Source: Tolypothrix sp. PCC 7910 (lineage in GTDB: Bacteria; Cyanobacteriota; Cyanobacteriia; Cyanobacteriales; Nostocaceae). From it: a stretch of DNA of 64,000 nt. Positions 50,440-59,812 of this stretch are shown here, in pieces (position 1 is the first letter of the stretch; every line of letters starts with the position of its first letter). The stretch covers positions 1 through 64,000 of the forward strand of contig NZ_CP050441.1 of the NCBI RefSeq assembly GCF_011769525.1, read 5' to 3'. The translations under genes and the position numbers were made by a program. The notes under the pieces were generated by a model, which was not told the DNA's origin, made no database searches, and saw nothing but the letters and a program-made list of their open reading frames with translations.

Positions 50440-50877
50440 CTAACTTTGTGATAGTTGTTCTATGAGTTGCAGCAAATTTTTCTCAATTTGCTCAAGGGCA
50501 ACTTTAGCCGAGGTTTTATCTATGTCATGAACAAGCCAATATTCAATAGCATCTACCCATTGAGGAAATCGTTCATTCATTAGTGGTCGGTGTTCAAATT
50601 CATCTAGGGCAATAATTTTGGTAGCCGATTGAAAATCAAGCTCAGTTGCTGGCAGTGGAAACCGTTCATCGTCAGGTAAATCCACTAAGCGCACAGCTAA
50701 AGCCTCAAGCGCATACCGAGAAATTGGCCCTACATTATTTACACCCTGCTCAAGTGCTAACCCTCGTGAATCAGCCTCCCAATCTAACCCCTGTTTGGTA
50801 GCCAGCCAATTAAATAAGTTTTCCGCAAAGCGGCTGCGGTAGTAATTGCCTGTACACAAGAACAAGATTTTATTCAT
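50440..50877 (-). CDS. Low-molecular-weight phosphatase-family protein, 145 aa
   Basis: The P-loop CTGNYYRSR near residue 8 has the order Cys-x3-[N]-x-x-Arg-Ser of LMW protein tyrosine phosphatases and related arsenate reductases (normally CxGNxCRS). IIALDEFEHRPLM could supply the general-acid Asp. ATG 50877 (MNKILFLC) places the loop at the usual distance from the start. Substrate unknown. Confidence 0.8.
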   Translation of the reverse strand: MNKILFLCTGNYYRSRFAENLFNWLATKQGLDWEADSRGLALEQGVNNVGPISRYALEALAVRLVDLPDDERFPLPATELDFQSATKIIALDEFEHRPLMNERFPQWVDAIEYWLVHDIDKTSAKVALEQIEKNLLQLIEQLSQS

Positions 50878-51062
50878 TGAGTTGACCAAATAAGCCTACG
50901 GGCTTTGTACTTGGAAATGGGGTGATTTGCAAGATATCTAAGCTACTTTTTAATCAGATGGTTGCGGTGGGGTGATTTCCTCTAAAAACGGGAGGGGCGA
51001 TCGCTATGGTATTGGAAGTGAAATAATAATAATAATATACCCTGCTGGTAGGAGATACAGCG

Positions 51063-51554
51063 ATGACCTACACCATGCATGAAGCTCAAGAAGTAGCAAA
51101 GCTGGCTGCTGCTGACATCGAGGCTTGGCTGCGCTCCAGACCAGAAACTATTAGTGTTGTTAACGTTGAGGATAACCCAGATTATCAACGCAGAGATGTT
51201 GACCTCATCTGGACAACGCAAACAGGGGAATTGTTAATTGAGATTAAGGGCGACAGGTGGAATAAGACTCGTAACTTATTTTTTGAAACTCACAGCAACC
51301 TGGAGAAAGGAACCCCCGGCTGCTTTATGTACACTGAGGCAGATTGGCTATTTTATTACTTCGTCAATACTCGCCAACTGTACAGGCTACCAATGCCCAA
51401 AACGCGGGAGTGGTTTCACATCACCATGCGGCGGTTTCGGGAACGCTCGACTACAACGCCAGTAGGGAGTAGCTATTACACAACTATGGGGCGACTTGTG
51501 CCAATTACCACAGTGATGTTGGAAGTGCCAGGGGTGAAGATAGAGCAGCTGTAG
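51063..51554 (+). CDS. PD-(D/E)XK-like nuclease protein, 163 aa
   Basis: Residues 43-63 read RRDVDLIWTTQTGELLIEIK, which fits the D...ExK signature of PD-(D/E)XK nucleases (Asp45 or Asp47, Glu60, Lys62), preceded by an N-terminal helix with a conserved-looking Glu. The C-terminal half is basic (FHITMRRFRERS). Such single-domain proteins may be restriction or repair nucleases. AGGAG 10 bases before the ATG. It lies upstream of the HerA-NurA cassette on the same strand, but 200 bases apart. Confidence 0.6.
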   Translation: MTYTMHEAQEVAKLAAADIEAWLRSRPETISVVNVEDNPDYQRRDVDLIWTTQTGELLIEIKGDRWNKTRNLFFETHSNLEKGTPGCFMYTEADWLFYYFVNTRQLYRLPMPKTREWFHITMRRFRERSTTTPVGSSYYTTMGRLVPITTVMLEVPGVKIEQL

Positions 51555-51702
51555 GGGGCAATGAGGCGAGCTGCTGGAAGTATTGGCTAGGATTGCCCAG
51601 TTTCAAAGAATGCAACCCTTGAAGATGCTTTAACTGAATTTAGTTAAAAAAGTTCTCAGAATATTTGCTGGTAGCACATAAGCCTGAGTACAGCTACAAT
51701 GT

Positions 51703-51733
51703 ATCAAATGATATATCAAGTATTACATCAAAT
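51703..51733. promoter_or_regulatory. Three phased direct repeats, operator candidate
   Basis: ATCAAAT, ATCAAGT and ATCAAAT begin at 51703, 51715 and 51727, a period of 12 bases. They lie directly before the HTH gene at 51753, which suggests autoregulation of the cassette. Confidence 0.55.
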
Positions 51734-51752
51734 TTGTGATTTTAAAGGCTAG

Positions 51753-52001
51753 ATGACCATAAAAAAGCCCTTAGTCATTAATCAGCCAACAATTGGCAAA
51801 CTCATTCGTGAACTCCGGCTTTTAAAGGGGTTAACACAAGAACAGTTTGCAGTTAGTTTGGGTGTAACTTACCCCACAATTAACCGCTGGGAAAATGGAC
51901 GCTCTAAACCATCACCATTAGCAATGGAAAAGATTGAGGTGCAACTGATCCAGATAGGCGATCGCGGTCAAGATTTGATAGAGAAGTATTTGGAAAATTA
52001 A
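51753..52001 (+). CDS. XRE-family HTH regulator, 82 aa
   Basis: A textbook XRE helix-turn-helix: LIRELRLLKGLTQEQFAVSL then GVTYPTINRWENGRSKPSPL at residues 17-55, with a short C-terminal helix. It is the first gene before HerA on the same strand (65 bases between) and has phased repeats at its promoter. Probably the repressor that controls the cassette. Confidence 0.85.
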   Translation: MTIKKPLVINQPTIGKLIRELRLLKGLTQEQFAVSLGVTYPTINRWENGRSKPSPLAMEKIEVQLIQIGDRGQDLIEKYLEN

Positions 52002-52066
52002 CTAATATTTTGAGATTATTTAGAATTTTCAGGCTAAAAGCAGCAATTTTATAGAGGTAACTATCT

Positions 52067-54079
52067 ATGACTCTAAGTTTGACCAGCATAATAGCTAAAA
52101 TCGCATCTGTTGATTTATTTAAAAGAAATAGTAGTACAGGCAATATAGAGACTGGTATTTTTATTGGTCGTCCTTTTCACATTGATTATGAAAAAGCATA
52201 TATCTTAGTTGCTGATTCTTGGAAGTTAAAAGCTAAAGGAATTCCCCAGGGGTCTTTTCTGCTAGCTTATTACGAGAATGAAGATGATGTTTATGAGGTA
52301 ATACTTCTTAGGGTTGTGAAACCAGCGAAGTTACCAACTGATAATGATGTTATCAGTTCAATGATTGAGTATTACAAAGATAATTTGAAAACTAGTGGTA
52401 AAGAAAGTCAGTTAGATAGCTACACAAAATATGAATTTAGCTTTTCTGGGCTAGAGTGCAGAATTTTAGGAACTTTTTATAAAGATGATAAAGGATGTAC
52501 ACGTTTTGGTGCTGATGTTGAGAACTTTTATAGCGCTCATAACTATAGGGTAATTAAGCCAAATCCAGACGTATTAGAACTTATCGTCAACTTCCGTGAA
52601 GAGGGCATTACAGGTAAGCCAACTGATATCAAAATTGGCAAGGTTCGCTACAGCTCTAGCCTTCGCTTCCAAGCACAGGAATATGATGTACCTGTATTTG
52701 TTAGTCCAAAAGACTTTCTTGGTAAACGTACTGCTCTATTTGGAATGACCCGCACAGGTAAATCAAACACAGTTAAAAAGGTCATTCAAGCTACTGTTTC
52801 GATGAGCGATAAGGCCGCTTTTACACTCAACAGTAAGTTAAATGGTAGTGCTGTAGCGAACTTAGAGCCTTTAACTGAAGATGGGTTGCCAAAGTATCCA
52901 GTTGGTCAAATCATATTTGACATCAATGGCGAGTATGCAAATGCAAATATGCAGGATGAAGGTACAGCCATATTTGAAATATACAAAAACCGAACCATTA
53001 GGTACAGCACTCTCAATAAAGATGACTTCAAAGTGATGAAGGTAAATTTTTACAGAGATGTTGAATCTGGATTTGAATTAATACGCAGCCATTTAGGACT
53101 AGAAACTGCCGATTATGTAAAAAGCTTCTTGTCAATTGACCTTGAAGAACCAAAAGATAAAAGCGATTTTTCGGCTACTACGCGATATGAGCGTAAAAAA
53201 GCTGCTTACTTGTGCTGCTTGTATAAAGCTGGATTTATTGTGCCTAATGATTTTAAAGTCAAGTTTCAGGGTCAAAAGGAACTCAATCAATTAGTAAAAG
53301 AAGATGGAAGCATAGATCCAAATAAAGGTATATCACTTGAGGAAGCAAGCAATTGGTTCACTACCATTTGGGAAAACTACAACCATGACTTCTTCAGTGA
53401 TTATAAAAAAAGTAAAGGACGTGAGTGGGCTGATGAAGATTTGAAAGCTCTGCTTATTTTCCTGACACGGAAAACTCAACCCAGTGGCAAAGCAACTATT
53501 AATGGGTATATCAAATTACGAGATATTGCTATTCTTCATACAGAAACAGTTGGTAAACCCTTTGAAGAAGAAATTATTGAGGAGCTTCGCAAGGGACAGA
53601 TTATCATTGTAGATTTATCACAGGGCGACCCAGAGATTCAACGCCTGTATTCCGAACGCATTTGTCGCCAAATTTTTGCAGATGCAATGAATCGCTTCAT
53701 TCAAAATACACCCAATAATTTCATTCAGTTTTATTTTGAAGAAGCTCATAATCTTTTTCCAAAAAAAGATGATAAGGACTTAAGCCAGGTCTATAATCGG
53801 ATTGCAAAGGAAGGTGCAAAACTCAATCTTGGCTTAATTTATGCTACTCAAGAAGTCAGTTCAATAAGTTCCAATATTCTTAAAAATACTCAAAATTGGT
53901 TCATTGCTCACTTAAATAACGAAGACGAAACAAAAGAAATTAAAAAGTATTATGACTTTGGAGACTTTACTGAATCTTTAGTCAGGTTTAGTGCGGATAG
54001 TGATAAAGGTTTTGTACGCATGAAAACCTACTCGAATGCCTTCGTAGTTCCTACTCAAATTGACCGTTTCTCTAAATAA
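52067..54079 (+). CDS. HerA-type DNA-translocating ATPase (DUF87), 670 aa
   Basis: An N-terminal HAS-barrel-like region, then Walker A GMTRTGKS at 226-233, the family strand IIFDINGEYAN, an insertion of about 180 residues, IIIVDLSQGDPEIQR (dimer strand), and the Walker B region FYFEEAHNLF with Glu558-Glu559. LGLIYATQEVSSIS is the sensor. HerA hexamers pump DNA to the NurA nuclease. The gene is followed 15 bases on by NurA. Length and order agree with bacterial HerA proteins. Confidence 0.9.
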   Translation: MTLSLTSIIAKIASVDLFKRNSSTGNIETGIFIGRPFHIDYEKAYILVADSWKLKAKGIPQGSFLLAYYENEDDVYEVILLRVVKPAKLPTDNDVISSMIEYYKDNLKTSGKESQLDSYTKYEFSFSGLECRILGTFYKDDKGCTRFGADVENFYSAHNYRVIKPNPDVLELIVNFREEGITGKPTDIKIGKVRYSSSLRFQAQEYDVPVFVSPKDFLGKRTALFGMTRTGKSNTVKKVIQATVSMSDKAAFTLNSKLNGSAVANLEPLTEDGLPKYPVGQIIFDINGEYANANMQDEGTAIFEIYKNRTIRYSTLNKDDFKVMKVNFYRDVESGFELIRSHLGLETADYVKSFLSIDLEEPKDKSDFSATTRYERKKAAYLCCLYKAGFIVPNDFKVKFQGQKELNQLVKEDGSIDPNKGISLEEASNWFTTIWENYNHDFFSDYKKSKGREWADEDLKALLIFLTRKTQPSGKATINGYIKLRDIAILHTETVGKPFEEEIIEELRKGQIIIVDLSQGDPEIQRLYSERICRQIFADAMNRFIQNTPNNFIQFYFEEAHNLFPKKDDKDLSQVYNRIAKEGAKLNLGLIYATQEVSSISSNILKNTQNWFIAHLNNEDETKEIKKYYDFGDFTESLVRFSADSDKGFVRMKTYSNAFVVPTQIDRFSK

Positions 54080-54094
54080 AAAAGTACGTAGTAT

Positions 54095-55429
54095 ATGGGA
54101 TATACAAGCAAGCATGGACGGCGGCCTAATGAGTATGCCAGCAAGTCTGCACATAGTCATATAATTAATGATTCATCATTACAGGAGTTTCTTAGTCAAT
54201 GTAATCTTCCTAAATCAGCAGATGAAGTAACTATTTCCGACTGCCTCAACTTTTCCTATGAACCTGTAACAAAAAATCCAATCCGTAATATTATCGCTAT
54301 TGATGGTGGATACAGTGAAGTATCTGTACAAACTGGTTTCCCGTCGTCAACTGTTTGCTTTTTTCAAATTGGGGCGCTCATCTTTAGCATTGATGACCTT
54401 GATGGACTTGGTAAACAGCCTTTCATAGATCCAGATGATATGGCGAAGTTAAAGCAGATTCAACGTTTAAAACTAACTCTGCCCGTTCGCAATATTCAAT
54501 TTAAAAGTGAAAGTACACTTGTAGACTCAGTACGTAGAACTATTCATAACTTTTTCTGTCAGAAAGTAGACAATGAAGAATTGATTGCAACACTGCGATG
54601 GTTCATCTTTCAGGAATATGACGTAAGTTTACCAACTTGGAACTTAGCAAGTTGTCCAGTTTGTGGAAATACAGGTATTCCCCTTAATCTGGGAGAAATG
54701 ACAAAAGATTATACTTTTTCCTGTAATCATTGCAACGCTGAGATTTTTCTAACAGATGTATTCCGGCTACATGAAACTATTGATGAAGAGTTAGGCGCTG
54801 GCAGTATTTTAGGATATTTAATGACTACGTTAGAGCAGATTATCTTAGTTCACCTTATTCGAGTTGTTCTTAAGATGAAGCCAGCTTTGCTGGGGGAAAT
54901 CCTGTTTGTTAAGGATGGCCCCCTTGCCTTTTTCGGACAAACAGCAAATATGCACCGACCAATGCGAGCGCTTGTCAACTTTCTGTTTAGACATCACAAC
55001 TTATACCTGGCTGGATTGGAAAAGAGTGGAGCCTTTGTAGAACACGCTGATGAAATTTCTGAAAAGCTTGCAAACGGAACCGTCTTAATTCTGAATAATG
55101 ATTACATCTACAAGTACATTCTCCCTGGTAAGGCTGATCCAAGTAGACCTTATGGCTCTACAACTTACTACAGCAATAAGTTGATTTTTAAAACATTAGC
55201 AGGTGGGATGTATATTGTTTCCTTACCAACTTCAAAGAATATGACGAATCCCAAAGAGGGAGACTTTCAAAACTTGGGTGCAATTTTAACCAACATTGAA
55301 AAGCTCAAGTGCGATATGTACGATAGTTCTCTCATTCCTATTGCCTTAGCAAACAAGCTTGTTTCTTTGGCTGATCATCCTAGCTCTAGAATTCTTCAAA
55401 AGTTTGCCAAAGGTGCAATTATTAGTTGA
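54095..55429 (+). CDS. NurA-domain nuclease with zinc-ribbon insertion, 444 aa
   Basis: NurA core motif IIAIDGGYSEV with the metal-binding Asp70, then a zinc ribbon (CPVC at 187-190 and CNHC at 210-213), VKDGPLAFFGQTANMHRPMR around residue 275, and GLEKSGAFVEHADEI. The NurA domain is an RNase H-like fold that resects DNA ends with HerA. The zinc ribbon is an addition. ATG 54095, co-transcribed with herA. Confidence 0.85.
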   Translation: MGYTSKHGRRPNEYASKSAHSHIINDSSLQEFLSQCNLPKSADEVTISDCLNFSYEPVTKNPIRNIIAIDGGYSEVSVQTGFPSSTVCFFQIGALIFSIDDLDGLGKQPFIDPDDMAKLKQIQRLKLTLPVRNIQFKSESTLVDSVRRTIHNFFCQKVDNEELIATLRWFIFQEYDVSLPTWNLASCPVCGNTGIPLNLGEMTKDYTFSCNHCNAEIFLTDVFRLHETIDEELGAGSILGYLMTTLEQIILVHLIRVVLKMKPALLGEILFVKDGPLAFFGQTANMHRPMRALVNFLFRHHNLYLAGLEKSGAFVEHADEISEKLANGTVLILNNDYIYKYILPGKADPSRPYGSTTYYSNKLIFKTLAGGMYIVSLPTSKNMTNPKEGDFQNLGAILTNIEKLKCDMYDSSLIPIALANKLVSLADHPSSRILQKFAKGAIIS

Positions 55430-55543
55430 TGGTTTATGTAGAGGCATAGTTCGCAAGTAATGATTGATGGCATATTGGCTGGTTACAGGCGACTTTAAGT
55501 ATTACCGCATCAATACTATAGAATCCGAATTAAAACGTGAGAT

Positions 55544-55936
55544 ATGAACTTACAAGAAACTCAATTGCAAATTGAGCAGCTAAGACAACAAATGACTTTA
55601 ACCCTAGATAACCCTAAATCAGTGAAGTTACAGGTTAAAAATATTAATTTAATTCAAAAGCAATTAAGAGCTATTAAAAAAGAGGTTAGCTTAACTATTA
55701 AAGAAATTAACCAACAAGCCACACAAACTGCTCCTGATAGTCTCATATCAGTCGGGCTAGATTTGTTGGGTAAACGTAAATGGGCTGGTCAATTGAGACA
55801 AAGCACAAGAAGAGCAATTCAATCAGATAAAATTAGCTTGAGACAACCTTACATGGATGTTAAAGACTACATTGACCAAGTGATATTGGAGGGGGATAAA
55901 ATAAAATTAAAAGCAGAACAATATTTAGCTGAATAG
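55544..55936 (+). CDS. Hypothetical helical protein, 130 aa
   Basis: All-helical and basic: LQETQLQIEQLRQQMTLTLD, KLQVKNINLIQKQLRAIKKE, ending DYIDQVILEGDKIKLKAEQY. It is 114 bases after NurA and 70 before the exonuclease-ATPase gene, same strand. No family recognised. It may be an accessory subunit, but similar proteins are common in cyanobacteria elsewhere, so the link is uncertain. Confidence 0.55.
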   Translation: MNLQETQLQIEQLRQQMTLTLDNPKSVKLQVKNINLIQKQLRAIKKEVSLTIKEINQQATQTAPDSLISVGLDLLGKRKWAGQLRQSTRRAIQSDKISLRQPYMDVKDYIDQVILEGDKIKLKAEQYLAE

Positions 55937-56005
55937 TTAATTAACAAATATTGGTAAATTAAAAATTATTATTGTCGTTGCCCCTGCTAAAAAAGCTGGA
56001 ATCCA

Positions 56006-58456
56006 ATGGATTTTGTAGTTATCGACACTGAAGGTAAACCAGAACTGAGTGAATTGGCTATTGTTAATAGTCACGGATTGGTGATTTACGAAAGTTTTTC
56101 TCAAGACCATCCAAATAACAAGAAAAATACACCCAACCTCAAAAATATCAAAACTTTACTGAGAGAATTTTTGAGTATTGTTGATGGTAAAAAAATAGTC
56201 TGCCATTATGCCCAGCATGATATTGATGTACTAAGATATAGTTTCCAAAAAGTTGGTCTAAATTTACCAAACTTAGAATTTGAGTGTACCTGGAATTTGG
56301 CAACAAATTATTTGCAAGGACTAGAAAGTTATTCTTTAGAATACCTGAGTAAATATTTGAATTTGCGGGTGCATAACCGTTATTTTGTCCGGGATATGGC
56401 TCATTGCGCCCGTTATGATGCTGAGTTTACCTACCACCTTTATCGCAGGTTAATGATAGAGCGATTAAAACAGATACCTAATCCATTTAGTAGTAGTCGA
56501 GTTGATACTCCATTTCAAACTCACCCTGATTATCTTGACACTTACATCTCAGAATTTCGTACTCTTGAGTCAATACTGACTGATATCAAACTAGACTCCA
56601 ACCGTCAAAGTAAAGGGGTAGTAGTAATTGGGGAACCTGGTTCTGGAAAAACTCACTTGATGATGAGATTAGCACAGGCGCGATTATCTAGTAATCGATT
56701 GCTTTTTATTCGTCAGCCTAACAATGCTAAAGCAGTAGTGTACCATATCTACAGCCGCATTTTGGAGTCTTTAGTCGAGCGCGTTGGTTCTTTCACCCAA
56801 TTGGACTACCTAATAATTAATAGTTTCAAAAAAATCCTTCGTGAGCGAGTTTCCATTCAGAAAGACCAAAAAATTTTCATTGACCGAGGCTTCAATCAGA
56901 AAGACCAGGAAATTCTCAAGGCATTAGAGGATAAAAATATAGATGCCCTTGGTTCAGAAGGAACTGATCGCAAACGAGATTATTGGCAACGGATTGAGAG
57001 GCGAATTGGTGATTGGTGGGTTAATTACTACTCTGCGGGAGGTTTTGCTTTATCTATTCTTAAGGGAATCGTTAAATATTGTAGCTATACTGAGCTTGGC
57101 AGAAAAGATATTGCTACACGTTGGCTAGCGGGACAAACTTTATCTGATGATGAAATCGAAAAAATTGGTTTACCAAATTGGGCAGAAGACCTGAGCCAGG
57201 AAGCTTTTTCTCTAGAGGCTATTTCAGTTTTAGGTAAACTGTCGATTCTAGATGAGCCTTTGATTATCATCTTTGATCAACTTGAAGGATTAGGATTATC
57301 TCATAACCGGGAAGTATTACTGAATTTTGGGGAAGCTATTAAGGAAATTTTTACTCATGTTCCGAATAGCTTAATTATTCTTAATATGTTTCCTGACCGA
57401 TGGGAACAATTTAAAACCACTTTTGATAACTCAATTATTGGTCGGGTATCCCAACACCAAATTCATTTAAAACAGCCTGAAACAGCAGAACTAAAAGCAA
57501 TTCTTAGAGTTAAGCTTGAGTCTGTGGATATATCTTTAGAGCAGCTATTCATTCCAGAAGACCTAGAGGACATTTTAGAACAAAAGCCTATTCGAGCGGT
57601 TTTGAATCGAGCTGCTGACTATTACAACTACAGGGTTCGTCAAATCCCCTTGCCCTTCTCGAGAGAAAGCCTACACAAACCAAACAAAGATGAAGAACTA
57701 GTTACTCAGTTGCGATTGTTAAAACAGCAGCAGCAAAAACTGACAGAAGCATTTCTCAGTTTGATGCAGGCGGTACAGGAACCTGGTTCGGTTGACCTGA
57801 CGGATTTACGTCGGCAGTTTGTACCTCATAATATTCCTAACGAACAGTCGCAGACCGATGATTATATTATTGAATATTTATCTCGTAAAAAGGCTTACCT
57901 CGAACAGCAGTACAGCAATCTTCCTATTATCTCTGACGCTGATGACATCGGTAAACTCAAGACAATTGCTGAGGCTTTTAACCACATTAAGCTTATTAAA
58001 CTAACTCATTATCGCCTCGGAAGGCGAGTTTTACCAGAGCATATTGTAGTTGAGACTGACAATGGAAACTATGTTATGGGCTTTTTACAAATTGCTCCAA
58101 ACACTACGTCTTTCACCAGTCGAATTAGTAACTTTAATGAGTTAGTAGTTCTTCACCCTCAAGACAGCTTTGGTTTATTTCGAGATGAGCGTTTAACTGA
58201 AGTTAATAGTAGGGTGGCCAAAGAAAATATAGAACGGCTAAAAAATACTTCTAATGGGAAGTTTCTTTTACTTAGTAAGCCTGACAGAATTCATTTAGAA
58301 TTGACTTATCAATTAATTATCGATATTCATAATAAAGATTTGGATGTCGATTTAGAGTCTGCTTTAAAGGTATTTGTAACCTATCAAGAATGGTATCACT
58401 GGCTGTTTAACATGTTTGGCTTTGCTAAACCTAATCGCACTACAGTTCTGAGCTAA
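56006..58456 (+). CDS. DEDDh exonuclease fused to a P-loop ATPase, 816 aa
   Basis: Residues 1-150 are a DnaQ-like 3'-5' exonuclease with all acidic ligands: Asp7 and Glu9 in VIDTEG, Asp72 in HYAQHDIDVL, His133 and Asp138 in HCARYDAEF. A P-loop ATPase follows, with Walker A GEPGSGKT at 209-216 and a Walker B-like IIIFDQLEGL (Asp424). The C-terminal 230 residues have a coiled coil (RLLKQQQQKLTEAFLSLMQA) and an unassigned domain (LLSKPDRIHLELTYQLI...FVTYQEWYHW). Exonuclease and motor in one chain, next to HerA-NurA, suggests a DNA-degrading defence or repair machine. I know no described system with exactly this layout. Confidence 0.8.
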   Translation: MDFVVIDTEGKPELSELAIVNSHGLVIYESFSQDHPNNKKNTPNLKNIKTLLREFLSIVDGKKIVCHYAQHDIDVLRYSFQKVGLNLPNLEFECTWNLATNYLQGLESYSLEYLSKYLNLRVHNRYFVRDMAHCARYDAEFTYHLYRRLMIERLKQIPNPFSSSRVDTPFQTHPDYLDTYISEFRTLESILTDIKLDSNRQSKGVVVIGEPGSGKTHLMMRLAQARLSSNRLLFIRQPNNAKAVVYHIYSRILESLVERVGSFTQLDYLIINSFKKILRERVSIQKDQKIFIDRGFNQKDQEILKALEDKNIDALGSEGTDRKRDYWQRIERRIGDWWVNYYSAGGFALSILKGIVKYCSYTELGRKDIATRWLAGQTLSDDEIEKIGLPNWAEDLSQEAFSLEAISVLGKLSILDEPLIIIFDQLEGLGLSHNREVLLNFGEAIKEIFTHVPNSLIILNMFPDRWEQFKTTFDNSIIGRVSQHQIHLKQPETAELKAILRVKLESVDISLEQLFIPEDLEDILEQKPIRAVLNRAADYYNYRVRQIPLPFSRESLHKPNKDEELVTQLRLLKQQQQKLTEAFLSLMQAVQEPGSVDLTDLRRQFVPHNIPNEQSQTDDYIIEYLSRKKAYLEQQYSNLPIISDADDIGKLKTIAEAFNHIKLIKLTHYRLGRRVLPEHIVVETDNGNYVMGFLQIAPNTTSFTSRISNFNELVVLHPQDSFGLFRDERLTEVNSRVAKENIERLKNTSNGKFLLLSKPDRIHLELTYQLIIDIHNKDLDVDLESALKVFVTYQEWYHWLFNMFGFAKPNRTTVLS

Positions 58457-58499
58457 ATTGAGCGAGCGCACACCATGCCTAAAATTATTACAATATTGA

Positions 58500-58664
58500 G
58501 TACGGTTATCCGCACCTATACAATATCAATACAACACACCAGAAGAAGAAGCGCGGCTTCTTTACGTAGCGATGACACGGGCAATTGAGCAACTGATTAT
58601 GAGTTGCGATCGCTCATCGGAATTTACCAGTCGTGTTGAGTTAGCACTAGGCAAAGTAGTTTAA
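58500..58664 (+). pseudogene. Relic of a UvrD/Rep-type helicase C-terminus (copy 1)
   Basis: The frame reads NTPEEEARLLYVAMTRAIEQ then LIMSCDRSSEFTSRVELALG before TAA. EEEARLLYVAMTRA is helicase motif VI of UvrD/PcrA enzymes. No start and no other helicase motifs nearby. Confidence 0.75.
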
Positions 58665-58713
58665 TTAGTAATCGAGCGATCGCCTACGCCCAACCCCAAC
58701 ACCATGACTGATA

Positions 58714-59598
58714 CTAAAAGGGATTAGCCTCTGTCACCACTTCTGGCAGTGGAATCAACTCTGTTTCATCTGGCACACTAGCAAAGCGGGAACCCCGCCA
58801 ATCGGCTTTTGCTTGCTCTATCCGCTCTGGTCGGCTAGAAACAAAATTCCACCATTTGTAGCGTGTACCCAATGGTTCACCACCAATCACAATAAACCGA
58901 GCAGCTTCAGTAGCAGAAACCTTGACCTCGTGGCCTGACTCTAGAATGGCAAGGCGATATGCCTCTAGCGGTTGATCATTAATGCTCAATCCCTCTGTAA
59001 CGCTGTATACTGCTGTTTCTGAATAACCAGTAGGAATAGTGAAGTGAGCATTGGCAGATAACACCACATCTAAATAGAGGATGGGTGAAAAAACCTTGAC
59101 AGGTGAGGTATGACCATGTGCAACTCCTGCAATGAGTTTGATGTTAACGCCATTCTCGTCCCAGGTGGGAAGGGTTTGGGCCGGATAATGAGCGAACCCT
59201 GGATCGATTTCTTCGTATTCAACAGGCAAAGCAATCCAGGTTTGAATGCCATGAATAGTAGCTTCGTTGTGACGGTCTTTGTCAGGCGAGCGTTCTGAGT
59301 GTACAATTCCCTTTCCCGCCGTCATCCAGTTCACAGCACCCGGTTGAATTTCCTGTACAGTACCTAAACTATCGCGGTGCATTATAGAACCATCAAATAA
59401 GTAAGTTAGCGTGGCAAGATTGATATGAGGATGTGGTCGGACATCAATACCTTTGTTAGGCGGTAAAACAGAAGGGCCAATATGATCAAAAAAGATAAAC
59501 GGCCCGACCATTTGGCGATGAGGATATGGCAAACTGCGGCGGGCAACAAACCCACCCAAATCTTTAACTAATGGTTCAATCAGTTGAAGTATTGCCAT
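58714..59598 (-). CDS. Pirin-family protein, 294 aa
   Basis: The N-terminal cupin has the pirin iron ligands in HPHINLATLTYLFDGSIMHR and HSERSP, after the pattern MVGPFIFFDHIGP. The C-terminal pirin domain (ILESGHEVKVSATEAARFIV then IGGEPLGTRYKWWNFVSS) is complete. Pirins are iron cupins, some with quercetin dioxygenase activity. ATG 59598. Confidence 0.92.
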   Translation of the reverse strand: MAILQLIEPLVKDLGGFVARRSLPYPHRQMVGPFIFFDHIGPSVLPPNKGIDVRPHPHINLATLTYLFDGSIMHRDSLGTVQEIQPGAVNWMTAGKGIVHSERSPDKDRHNEATIHGIQTWIALPVEYEEIDPGFAHYPAQTLPTWDENGVNIKLIAGVAHGHTSPVKVFSPILYLDVVLSANAHFTIPTGYSETAVYSVTEGLSINDQPLEAYRLAILESGHEVKVSATEAARFIVIGGEPLGTRYKWWNFVSSRPERIEQAKADWRGSRFASVPDETELIPLPEVVTEANPF

Positions 59599-59702
59599 GA
59601 GTAATGGGGTGATTGGTGAATCCTGGAATCATCATTATAAGTATATCCACCAGAAAAACAGCTAACCTTTATGAGTTATCTGTTTATGCCATTGCTCCTG
59701 CT

Positions 59703-59759
59703 GCATTTACCAGTCGTCTTGAGTCAGCACTCTTCAAGGTCGCAGTTAAAGCAGCATGA
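59703..59759 (+). pseudogene. Relic of a helicase C-terminus (copy 2)
   Basis: Reads AFTSRLESALFKVAVKAA then TGA, the same tail as SEFTSRVELALGK at 58664. Nothing else of the gene remains. Confidence 0.5.
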
Positions 59760-59812
59760 TTCAGATGCATAGCGATCGCTCCTATGCCCCATCACTACAC
59801 CAAACAGCGCTG

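Noticed and set aside
51000-51060. AATAATAAT microsatellite before the 51063 gene checked for a CRISPR or iteron
   Set aside because: Only a short trinucleotide run; no spaced repeats of fixed length.
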